In this document: piece after piece, positions 16,036-23,300 of the stretch
Layout: each line of letters begins with the position of its first letter
Numbering within the stretch: position 1 is the stretch's first letter
Assembly (NCBI GenBank): GCA_964636625.1
Contig: CAZWUL010000009.1
Span: 1-31,822 of the forward strand
DNA length: 31,822 nucleotides
Source of the DNA: CAZWUL01 sp964636625
GTDB taxonomy: Bacteria > Atribacterota > Phoenicimicrobiia > Phoenicimicrobiales > Stramentimicrobiaceae
Reading direction: 5' to 3'
The notes under the pieces: generated by a model
What the model was told of the DNA's origin: nothing
Seen by the model: the letters and a program-made list of their open reading frames with translations, nothing else
The model's database searches: none
Program-made: the position numbers and the translations under genes

Positions 16036-16463
16036 AATAATTATTTATGGAGATTTTTAATCTATATATCTATTTAAAGGTAAATAGTATTAATACAAGC
16101 CCTGGATAAATGGTTTATCAAACTTAAACTAATTAAGTGTGTGTAATTAAATAAAAATAGAAATAGATAGGTTTATATTATTACTGTGATTCAAATAAAG
16201 TTAGTGTCTTTGTATAATATTTAAAACAGCCAAATTATTATATTCAATCAGCAAATTCTTTCTGGATCAGAAATATTTTGGCTGTAACAAAGTATTAAAA
16301 AAATTAATACAGAAGATATATTTTTTTGTTTGCCACTGGACAATAATAATAAAAGAATATATGATTATTAATAGCATGCATAAATATCATTAAATGTAAA
16401 ATATATTTACCGTAAATCTTTAAAAAACGGTAGAAGTAAAAAATATTATGGAGGATATTAATT
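16036..16463. other. Long leader/intergenic stretch before the TRAP operon
   Basis: This 428-base gene-free stretch contains a predicted promoter (16190-16218) and several inverted repeats. ACAGCCAAA at 16226-16234 pairs with TTTGGCTGT at 16277-16285, and inside it TTTCTG/CAGAAA (16259-16264 with 16268-16273) forms a small hairpin. GTATTAA/TTAATAC pairs at 16292-16298 with 16304-16310, and TACCGT/ACGGTA at 16408-16413 with 16427-16432, shortly before the receptor ribosome site. No known riboswitch motif is recognised. Confidence 0.5.
16190..16218 (+). promoter_or_regulatory. Probable promoter of the TAXI-TRAP operon
   Basis: TTCAAA (16190-16195) and a perfect TATAAT (16213-16218) are 17 bases apart. 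Transcription would start near 16225, so the RNA would open with the ACAGCCAAA stem and carry a leader of about 240 bases. Confidence 0.55.
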
Positions 16464-17426
16464 ATGAAAAAAGTATTTTTTCTTTTTATGGTGCTATTAT
16501 TGGTAACTAGTGTTAGTATAGCAGGAACCGCTCAACAGACAATCTTTCTAATTATGGGTACTGGTGGTACAGCAGGAACATATTATCCTTACGGTGGAGC
16601 TATTTGCCAGCTATTTAATGAAAATGTGCCAAATGTTAATGCAACAGCCCAGGCAACCGGAGCATCTGTTGAAAACATGAGGTTATTAAATAGAGGAGAG
16701 ATAGAACTTGCTCTAACTCAAAATGATATTGCAGATTATGCTATAAAAGGAATAGAATTTTTCCAGGAACCTATCACTAATTTTAGTGGAATTGCATGCC
16801 TATATCCTGAAGTTATCCAGGTAATGACTGCTAGGGACTCTGATATTGATAGTATTGCCGATTTTGGAGGAAAAAGAATATCCGTTGGCGCTCCTGGAAG
16901 TGGAAATGAAGCCAATGCAAGACAAATTCTAGGCGTATATGGATTCGATTATGAAAATACGGATGTATTAGTTCCCTACTATCTTTCCTATGCTGAAAGC
17001 GCAGAGCTTTATAAAGACAGATTGCTTGATGCATTAATTTTAACAACAGGCGTGCCTAGCCCAGCAATAATGGATGTCGCATCAATGCATCCTATCAAAA
17101 TGGTGTCTATTGAAAAAGAAATGCGGGAAAAAATAAGGAATGAGTTTCCATTCTTTGTTGATGTTACCATACCTGCTGGTACTTACCAAGGCCAAGATGA
17201 AGAAGTTGAAACAATCGCTGTGTTGGCAACTTTAGTTGTTCATAATGATTTAAGTGAAGAAGTAGTTTACAATCTTACTAAAACATTATTCGAAAAACAG
17301 GAAGATTTAATACAAGGTCATGCCAAAGGTGCTGATCTTGATTTAGAAACAGCCATCGATGGGTTCACCATTGATATACATCCAGGTGCTGCCAGATATT
17401 ATAGAGAAGTTGGATTGATGGAATAA
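16464..17426 (+). CDS. TAXI-family TRAP transporter solute-binding receptor
   Basis: An extracytoplasmic receptor that captures a ligand (often an organic acid or amino acid such as glutamate) and delivers it to the TRAP permease two genes downstream. Residues 1-24 are a signal peptide (MKKVFFLFMVLLLVTSVSIA, then GTAQQ). The mature part starts with MGTGGTAGTYYPYGG, the TAXI hallmark, followed by ATGASVENMRLL, ELALTQNDIADYA and VGAPGSGNEANAR. The 320-residue length is normal. GGAGG at 16450-16454 gives a 9-base spacer to the ATG. A terminator directly after the gene should make the receptor more abundant than the permease. The ligand cannot be predicted from the sequence. Confidence 0.93.
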   Translation: MKKVFFLFMVLLLVTSVSIAGTAQQTIFLIMGTGGTAGTYYPYGGAICQLFNENVPNVNATAQATGASVENMRLLNRGEIELALTQNDIADYAIKGIEFFQEPITNFSGIACLYPEVIQVMTARDSDIDSIADFGGKRISVGAPGSGNEANARQILGVYGFDYENTDVLVPYYLSYAESAELYKDRLLDALILTTGVPSPAIMDVASMHPIKMVSIEKEMREKIRNEFPFFVDVTIPAGTYQGQDEEVETIAVLATLVVHNDLSEEVVYNLTKTLFEKQEDLIQGHAKGADLDLETAIDGFTIDIHPGAARYYREVGLME

Positions 17427-17440
17427 GTGTATAATATTTC

Positions 17441-18046
17441 ATGAAAAAGATTTTAACCGGGCATAAGGATTCAAAAAAAACCTTATTGCCCGGTTTTTTA
17501 ATAAAAATACCAAGAAGATTATTTTTTTATTCCTTATTAGTGATTGTATTGTTTGTAATAATTTTTTATCCATATATTTTAATTTTAGAAATAGTTCCAT
17601 CTTTAAATAATAAAGCTTTTTTATCGATACCTGTAAAAAAAGGAGATACATTTACTATCCGTTTTACTCATTCAGTTCAGAAAACACCTGTTGATGAAAC
17701 ATTTTCAATTGGAAGGAATTTAAAAATGGTACTGGAAGAAACAGTATATTCTTCCTATGGTGCTGGCTTACCATCTGAGGTAAATGATAATCAGGAATTT
17801 TTATTTGAAAATGGAAAATTTATTATTAGAAAATTTGACATGCAATTTGACGAAATACCTCTTTTTGTAGGAGAGGTTATCGCAAATCACACGATAATCT
17901 ATAACGACAAAAAATTCCCCCTGGTCTCTTATAAAATGGCTGGGAAATCAGTTAGGATTCGTTTATGTAACTATTCTCTTATTTCTTATATTAGAATATT
18001 ATTAAGTCAAAAATTAATGGAGGAAAACAATGGAGCAAAAATTTGA
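17441..18046 (+). CDS. DUF1850 protein associated with the TRAP transporter
   Basis: A small membrane-anchored protein of unknown function that is often encoded between TAXI receptor and TRAP permease genes. A basic N-terminus and one membrane segment (about 28-50) precede an outside domain with GDTFTIRFTHSVQKTPVDETF, the typical DUF1850 'THS...TPV.E.F' motif, split here as THSVQKTPVDETF around residues 77-90. It is about 201 residues from the ATG at 17441, but no ribosome site precedes that codon and an intrinsic terminator overlaps codons 5-20. A later start cannot be excluded, though GTG 17540 would cut into the membrane segment. The 3' end overlaps the permease by 17 bases. Confidence 0.8.
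   Translation: MKKILTGHKDSKKTLLPGFLIKIPRRLFFYSLLVIVLFVIIFYPYILILEIVPSLNNKAFLSIPVKKGDTFTIRFTHSVQKTPVDETFSIGRNLKMVLEETVYSSYGAGLPSEVNDNQEFLFENGKFIIRKFDMQFDEIPLFVGEVIANHTIIYNDKKFPLVSYKMAGKSVRIRLCNYSLISYIRILLSQKLMEENNGAKI
17455..17500 (+). terminator. Intrinsic terminator between the receptor and DUF1850/permease genes
   Basis: AACCGGGCA-TAAGG (17455-17468) pairs with CCTTATTGCCCGGTT (17481-17495) with a single bulge, followed by T residues to 17499. The GC-rich stem stands out in this AT-rich DNA. It lies 28 bases after the receptor stop codon and inside the annotated start of the DUF1850 frame, so it likely lets only part of the transcripts continue into the permease. Confidence 0.85.
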
Positions 18047-20006
18047 TACTTTGTTCAAAAACATTTTCAAAAAAAAACAAGACTCTATGTCTGATGAACT
18101 TGCAGAAAAGCTCGCCCAATATGATTCTGAATCAAGATTTAGAAATCTGGGAGGATTTTTGGCATTATTTATATCATTAGTTGCTATTTCATTTTCTATT
18201 TTTCAGTTAAATACCGGGTTCAGGGGAGTCTTATTGCCTCAAATACAAAGGCCTATCCATTTAGCATTTGCCATGTTTCTAATATATTTACTCTATCCTG
18301 CAAGTCAGAAAAAAAATACTAGCACTGTCCCATGGTATGATTATTTATTAGCTATTTTTAGTGTAGTTGTATGGATGTACTTAGTTAGAGAATATAGACT
18401 AATAATGACCTGGCGTGCTGGGGCTCCCAATGCTCTTGATTTATTTTTTGGTGCAGCGGCAATATTTCTAGTGTTAGAAGCAACTCGCCGAGTAATAGGA
18501 TTTGCAATTACTGGGGTGGCAATTGTGGCTTTGATATATTCTTATTTTGGCCCTTATATGCCAGGAATATTTGCCCATAGGGGATTTTCGATTGAAAGAA
18601 TTATAAATCATATGTATATGACGACGGAAGGAATAATTGGAATACCAATTGGGGTATCAGCAACCTTTGTATTCCTATTTATATTGTTTGGCGCTTTTTT
18701 AAATAAAACTGGGTTAGGACAATTCTTTATTGATTTTGCAATAGCCCTTTCTGGACACACAGTAGGTGGTCCAGCTAAGGTGGCAGTTATGAGTAGTGCG
18801 ATGATGGGTTCTATCTCCGGTAGTTCTGTAGCTAATGTGGTTACTACTGGTTCTTTCACTATTCCATTAATGAAAAGCATTGGTTATAGAAAGGATTTTG
18901 CAGGCGCTGTTGAGGCGGCTGCTTCAACAGGGGGACAAGTGCTTCCACCAGTAATGGGAGCTGCTGCTTTTATTATGGCCGAGTTTCTTGGAATATCTTA
19001 CATAAGGATAGCCATTTCTTCTGTAATACCTGCATTACTTTATTTTCTCTCTGTTGGTATAATGGTTCATTATGAGGCAGCTCGTACTGGATTAAAAGGT
19101 CTGCCTATTGAACAAATACCAAAAGCTGGAAAATTAATACGTGAAAGAGGATTTCTTGTTGTACCGATATTTGCTCTAGTTTATATGCTGGTGAATGGCT
19201 ATACACCTTTAAGGGCTGCTTTTGTTTCAATTATTGTATCAATTGTAGCTGCAATGTTTAAAAGAGAAACAAGATTAAGCATAGGAGACATTCTAGATGC
19301 ATTAGATAACGGTGCGCGTAGTGCTTTAGGTGTAGTTGCTGCTTGTGCTACTGCTGGAATTGTTGTAGGGACAGTTACCCTTACAGGACTGGGCCTTAAG
19401 ATGGCAAATGCTATTGTAGGTTTGGCTGGTGGAAGCGTTATTCTGACACTTATATTCACTATGATTGCTTCCATTATATTGGGAGCAGGATTGCCTACAA
19501 CTGCAAAATATATTATCTTGGCTGTTATGGCAGCTCCCGCATTAATTAGAATAGGTATACATCCACTTGCTGCCCATCTTTTTATTCTATATTTTGGTAT
19601 TATTGCAGATCTTACTCCTCCTGTTGCCTTAGCTGCTTATGCTGGTGCCGGTGTTTCTGGCGGAAATGCTATGAAAACTGGCTTCATTGCAATGCGTTTA
19701 GCTTTAGCTGGATTTATAATACCCTATATTTTTGCCTATAACCCATCTATACTATTAATTGAAACAACATTCATTGAGGCAATTGTAATTATTATGACTT
19801 CACTAGTAGGAGTTTATGCTCTTGCAGTTGGTGTTATCGGATTTTGGAATGCCAGATTGATGATTATTGAGCGAATATTTTTATTACTATGTGCTTTTGG
19901 CATGATATGGCCTGGGGTGCGCACTGATATATTTGCCTTGATAGTTTTAACAGTTATTTACTTCCTACAAAAGAGAAGGAGTACTATATCCAAAGATAAG
20001 ATTTAA
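18030..20006 (+). CDS. Fused TRAP transporter permease (small 4TM + large 12TM subunits)
   Basis: An inner-membrane secondary transporter that uses an ion gradient to import the ligand delivered by the TAXI receptor. The N-terminal part (to about 200) resembles the DctQ-like small subunit, and the rest the DctM-like large subunit. The latter shows MSSAMMGSISGSSVANVVTTG (254-274, in two blocks), GGQVLPPVMGAAAFIMAEF and GAGLPTTAKYI, the conserved motifs of TAXI-associated permeases. At 658 residues it is the normal length of the fused form. GGAGG at 18019-18023 precedes the ATG, which overlaps the DUF1850 end, so translation is probably coupled. Confidence 0.93.
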   Translation: MEQKFDTLFKNIFKKKQDSMSDELAEKLAQYDSESRFRNLGGFLALFISLVAISFSIFQLNTGFRGVLLPQIQRPIHLAFAMFLIYLLYPASQKKNTSTVPWYDYLLAIFSVVVWMYLVREYRLIMTWRAGAPNALDLFFGAAAIFLVLEATRRVIGFAITGVAIVALIYSYFGPYMPGIFAHRGFSIERIINHMYMTTEGIIGIPIGVSATFVFLFILFGAFLNKTGLGQFFIDFAIALSGHTVGGPAKVAVMSSAMMGSISGSSVANVVTTGSFTIPLMKSIGYRKDFAGAVEAAASTGGQVLPPVMGAAAFIMAEFLGISYIRIAISSVIPALLYFLSVGIMVHYEAARTGLKGLPIEQIPKAGKLIRERGFLVVPIFALVYMLVNGYTPLRAAFVSIIVSIVAAMFKRETRLSIGDILDALDNGARSALGVVAACATAGIVVGTVTLTGLGLKMANAIVGLAGGSVILTLIFTMIASIILGAGLPTTAKYIILAVMAAPALIRIGIHPLAAHLFILYFGIIADLTPPVALAAYAGAGVSGGNAMKTGFIAMRLALAGFIIPYIFAYNPSILLIETTFIEAIVIIMTSLVGVYALAVGVIGFWNARLMIIERIFLLLCAFGMIWPGVRTDIFALIVLTVIYFLQKRRSTISKDKI

Positions 20007-20036
20007 ATAATTATAGGATATTAAATAAAATAATTT

Positions 20037-20975
20037 ATGTTGCTAAGAAATTTTTGGAAGCGTTGCATTGATTTTATTATATTAGGTATAATATTATTTT
20101 TTTTATGTAATACTATTGCTTTAGGCAAAGACCAAAATATTTTGCCAATAGCAATAATGATTGGAAATTCTCCTGCAGAACATGAAATACAAAAAGGTTT
20201 ATCTAGAGCTGATATAATTTATGAAATTGCAGTTGAGTATCCTTTTACAAGGTTAATGGCCATATTTCTAAATAACAACAATGGCACAGTTGGGCCAGTT
20301 AGAAGTAGCCGTTACTATTTTTCACGTCTTTGTGCTGAGTGGTCAGCAATATTTGCTCATTGTGGTGGCCAAAGTTTAAAAAACTCTAATATTATAGATA
20401 TAAATGAATTAAACTATCCTGCTCCTTACTGGCGTGATGAGAAAATTGGTGGATGGATTAACCTTTTTACTAGCCTATCAAAATTAGAAGATGAGTCTCA
20501 AAAAATTGACAGTAATAAAAACAAACAGCAGCTACATCATCCATTGCTAAATTTTGAAAAATCAACATCAAGTACCCTGAATCAGATACATAAAATTTCC
20601 ATTAAATACCATAAGGATTATATGATCCGATATGAATATTTGCCAGCAGAGAAATTGTATTATCGTTTTATAAATGATGAACCACATATTGATAATGATA
20701 CGAACGAACAGTTAAAAATAACAAATATTATCCTGCAAACGGCAGTAATAGAAGATATAATTGGAGATGACAAAGGAAGGGTACAGGTAGAATTGGTTGG
20801 CGAAGGACTTGGTAGAGTTTTTAAAGAAGGTTTTTCCCAACCAGTTAAGTGGACCAAAAAAAGCAAAGATGAACAAACTTTTTTCCTGGACAGTAAAGAT
20901 AATACAATTGATTATAGGGCTGGTATGACATGGGTTCATATTTTGGCAACTGATACGGAAATCTGGTGTAAATAA
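20037..20975 (+). CDS. DUF3048 (YerB-like) exported protein
   Basis: A 312-residue protein of unknown function. A basic start and hydrophobic segment (about 10-29) suggest a signal peptide or anchor ending near IALGKD. The DUF3048 N-terminal domain shows PIAIMIGNSPAEHEIQKGLS, then ADIIYEIAVEYPFTRLMAIF, GPVRSSRYYFSRL and FAHCGGQ. The C-terminal DUF3048_C domain ends with PVKWTKKS and YRAGMTWVHILATD. Family proteins such as B. subtilis YerB are envelope-located. It begins 30 bases after the TRAP permease, but the nearest AGGA (20015-20018) is too far from the ATG, so the start is uncertain. Whether it serves the transporter or is only a neighbour is unknown. Confidence 0.82.
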   Translation: MLLRNFWKRCIDFIILGIILFFLCNTIALGKDQNILPIAIMIGNSPAEHEIQKGLSRADIIYEIAVEYPFTRLMAIFLNNNNGTVGPVRSSRYYFSRLCAEWSAIFAHCGGQSLKNSNIIDINELNYPAPYWRDEKIGGWINLFTSLSKLEDESQKIDSNKNKQQLHHPLLNFEKSTSSTLNQIHKISIKYHKDYMIRYEYLPAEKLYYRFINDEPHIDNDTNEQLKITNIILQTAVIEDIIGDDKGRVQVELVGEGLGRVFKEGFSQPVKWTKKSKDEQTFFLDSKDNTIDYRAGMTWVHILATDTEIWCK

Positions 20976-20996
20976 ATAAAAGAGGTAGATAAATAT

Positions 20997-21386
20997 TTGA
21001 AAAAAAATATAGAAGAATTAATTGAAAAAGCAATAGAGTCAAGAAATAAAGCATACGCACCTTATTCATCTTTTAAGGTTGGCGCAGCTGTGCTAACTAA
21101 TGATGATAAAATATTTACCGGATGTAATATAGAAAATGTGTCTTTAGGATTAAGTGTGTGTGCTGAAAGAGTTGCTATTTTTAAAGCAATTTCTTGTGGC
21201 TATAAATCCTTTAAGGCAATTGCAATAATTTGTGATACTGAAAAGCCTTGCTCGCCATGTGGGGCTTGTCGACAGACAATGATTGAGTTTTCCCCAGAAA
21301 TGGATGTCATTATGTGTAACTTTCAAAATAAGGCTATAATAAAAAAAGCAAAACAATTGGTCCCTGATGCATTTGATAATAAGTAA
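20997..21386 (+). CDS. cdd: Cytidine deaminase
   Basis: Deaminates cytidine and deoxycytidine to uridine and deoxyuridine in pyrimidine salvage. The 129-residue protein matches the small tetrameric form. It has YAPYSSFKVGAAV (20-32), GCNIENVS (42-49), the zinc-binding Cys55 and proton-shuttle Glu57 in CAER, and the other zinc cysteines Cys88 and Cys91 in PCGACRQ. The start is TTG with AGAGG 10-12 bases upstream (20981-20985). It lies close behind the DUF3048 gene and just before recO. Uridine made here is a substrate for the phosphorylase encoded at the far end of the window. Confidence 0.95.
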   Translation: MKKNIEELIEKAIESRNKAYAPYSSFKVGAAVLTNDDKIFTGCNIENVSLGLSVCAERVAIFKAISCGYKSFKAIAIICDTEKPCSPCGACRQTMIEFSPEMDVIMCNFQNKAIIKKAKQLVPDAFDNK

Positions 21387-21444
21387 AAAATTGAAATTAT
21401 ATTGTGATTGATTGAAATTTATAAAAGGAGTCTTTTACAAAATA

Positions 21445-22206
21445 ATGAACCGTTTATTTCAAGCAGATGGAATTATATTAAAAAGCATAAAATTAAATGA
21501 GTCAGACAAAATTATCACTATCTTTACCAGGCAATTTGGAAAAATAAGAGCAATAGCAAAAGGGGTAAGAAAGACCAAAAGCCATTTTGGCAGTAGTCTT
21601 GAGAATTTAACACAACTAAGATTTATTGCCTTCAAAGGAAAAAATTTAAGTACTGTAAGCCAGACTGAAATTGAATATTCATTTTTCCCAAAATCAAAAG
21701 ATTTGATTCGCTATGCAATAGCGGTTCAATGTGCAGAAATTATAGACAAAATAACAGTAGAAGAAGATCCCAATGAAAATATTTATAAATTATTTAGCGA
21801 TACCCTAATGCTATTAAGTGATGAGCAGAACACTGCACTTTTATTAACATCTTTTCAATGGAAATTATTTTCTATCATCGGCTATCAACCGGAATTGAAC
21901 AAATGTGTAAATTGCAGTTGTCACATCAAAGATGATAAGCATTATGTTTTTGATATTGCTAAAGGCGGAATCATTTGTAATTTTAGTAAAAATATAGAGA
22001 ATTATCACCAAATTTCAATATCTTCTTATTGTCTAAAATTATTGAAGAGAGTAATCAATGCGGATTTATATAAAATTCACAATAAACAAGTTTCTAAAGC
22101 CGAATTAGTTGAATTAGTAAAAATTACTTCTCAATATATGTCTTATCATTTTGAAATCAAAAATCGTGCTAAACAGTTCATGGATAAGATTGAAACAATT
22201 ATTTAG
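21445..22206 (+). CDS. recO: DNA repair protein RecO
   Basis: A recombination mediator that, with RecR/RecF, loads RecA on SSB-coated single-stranded DNA. The protein starts MNRLFQADGIILKSIKLNESDKI, typical of the N-terminal OB fold, followed by RAIAKGVRKTKSHFGSSLE and TEIEYSF and a helical C-terminal domain (253 residues). The zinc-finger region is reduced: CVNCSC at 154-159 is followed by a single cysteine at 178, where the usual second CxxC would be. The frame opens at TTG 21412, but AAAGGAG (21424-21430) and the family N-terminus favour ATG 21445, although the 14-base spacer is long. Confidence 0.9.
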   Translation: MNRLFQADGIILKSIKLNESDKIITIFTRQFGKIRAIAKGVRKTKSHFGSSLENLTQLRFIAFKGKNLSTVSQTEIEYSFFPKSKDLIRYAIAVQCAEIIDKITVEEDPNENIYKLFSDTLMLLSDEQNTALLLTSFQWKLFSIIGYQPELNKCVNCSCHIKDDKHYVFDIAKGGIICNFSKNIENYHQISISSYCLKLLKRVINADLYKIHNKQVSKAELVELVKITSQYMSYHFEIKNRAKQFMDKIETII

Positions 22207-22276
22207 AAAAAGAATAATATAATAAACATGAGGAATTATTAATAGCTTTTAAAATACAGCAAATCATTATCTTTTT

Positions 22277-22305
22277 TTGACATCATAAATTGATTTTGTT
22301 ATATT
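22277..22305 (+). promoter_or_regulatory. Consensus promoter for the glyQS operon
   Basis: A perfect TTGACA (22277-22282) is 17 bases from TATATT (22300-22305), with a TG at 22297-22298 making an extended -10. This is the best promoter in the window. The leader to the glyQ start would be about 110 bases and shows no T-box motif. Confidence 0.8.
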
Positions 22306-22421
22306 TATAAAGATGTAGAATCCCTCTCAAAATAGCCAGATGGAAATGTGTAAAATATATAGAATATTTATCAATAGAGATGGATTTTTTTTATCTATAA
22401 AAAATGGAGAAGGAATATAAT

Positions 22422-23294
22422 TTGAATATTCAGGAAATGATTTTTAAATTAGAGAAATATTGGAGTGAAAAAGGCTGTGTTATATTAACTCCTTATGATA
22501 CAGAAGTTGGCGCAGGAACAATGAATCCTGCTACTTTTTTACGTGTTCTTGGTCCAGAACCATGGAAGGCTGCTTATGTTGAACCTTCCAGGAGACCAGC
22601 AGATGGTAGATACGGAGAAAACCCAAATCGGGTGCAACAACATTATCAGTTTCAGGTAATCATAAAACCTTCCCCTGAAAATATTCAGGATTTATATTTA
22701 ACTAGCTTAGAAAATATTGGAATACATAGAAAAGAGCACGATATAAGATTTATGGAAGGTGACTGGGAGGCACCAACTTTAGGTGCATGGGGATTAGGAT
22801 GGGAAGTAGTCCTGAATGGTTTAGAAATAACTCAATTTACTTATTTCCAGCAAGCAGGAGGCGTTGATCTTAATCCGATACCAATAGAAATAACTTATGG
22901 AATAGAAAGACTTGCCATGATTATTCAGCAGAAAGAAAACATATATAATCTACTCTGGAATGATTACCTTACCTATGGAGAAATACAGCATCAAGCAGAG
23001 GTTGAACAATCCAGGTATAACTTTGAGGAAGCAAATGTAAAAATGCTGTTTTATCTATTTAAATCATTTGAGGAAGAGGCATTTAAACTTATTGGGAAAA
23101 AAATACCCATACCTGCCTATGATTATACTTTAAAATGTTCTCACACCTTCAACCTCTTAGAAGCAAGGGGAGCAATCAGTGTTACTGAAAGAACCGGTTA
23201 TATTGCAAGAGTAAGAGAATTAGCAAAATTATGTGCAAAGTTATATATAGAACAGAGAGAAAAAATGCAGTATCCCTTATTAAAAGAGGTATAG
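22422..23294 (+). CDS. glyQ: Glycyl-tRNA synthetase alpha subunit
   Basis: The catalytic subunit of the bacterial alpha2beta2 glycyl-tRNA synthetase (class IIc); it activates glycine with ATP. It contains QEMIFKLEKYWSEKGCVI at the N-terminus, MNPATFLRVLGPEPW, VEPSRRPADGRYGENPNR, HYQFQVIIKPSP (motif 2 region) and GIERLAMI (motif 3). The length is about 290 residues. The open frame begins at ATG 22404, but that codon has no ribosome site and lies just before GGAGAAGGA (22406-22414). TTG at 22422 is 7 bases after this site and gives the family N-terminus, so it is chosen. glyS follows after 6 bases. Confidence 0.95.
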   Translation: MNIQEMIFKLEKYWSEKGCVILTPYDTEVGAGTMNPATFLRVLGPEPWKAAYVEPSRRPADGRYGENPNRVQQHYQFQVIIKPSPENIQDLYLTSLENIGIHRKEHDIRFMEGDWEAPTLGAWGLGWEVVLNGLEITQFTYFQQAGGVDLNPIPIEITYGIERLAMIIQQKENIYNLLWNDYLTYGEIQHQAEVEQSRYNFEEANVKMLFYLFKSFEEEAFKLIGKKIPIPAYDYTLKCSHTFNLLEARGAISVTERTGYIARVRELAKLCAKLYIEQREKMQYPLLKEV

Positions 23295-23300
23295 TTTTAT

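Noticed and set aside
22306..22421. Possible T-box leader upstream of glyQS
   Set aside because: The leader is only about 110 bases and lacks the conserved T-box sequence, a specifier stem and a terminator hairpin.
22404..22421. ATG 22404 as glyQ start
   Set aside because: It has no upstream ribosome site and itself overlaps the GGAGAAGGA site that serves the TTG at 22422.
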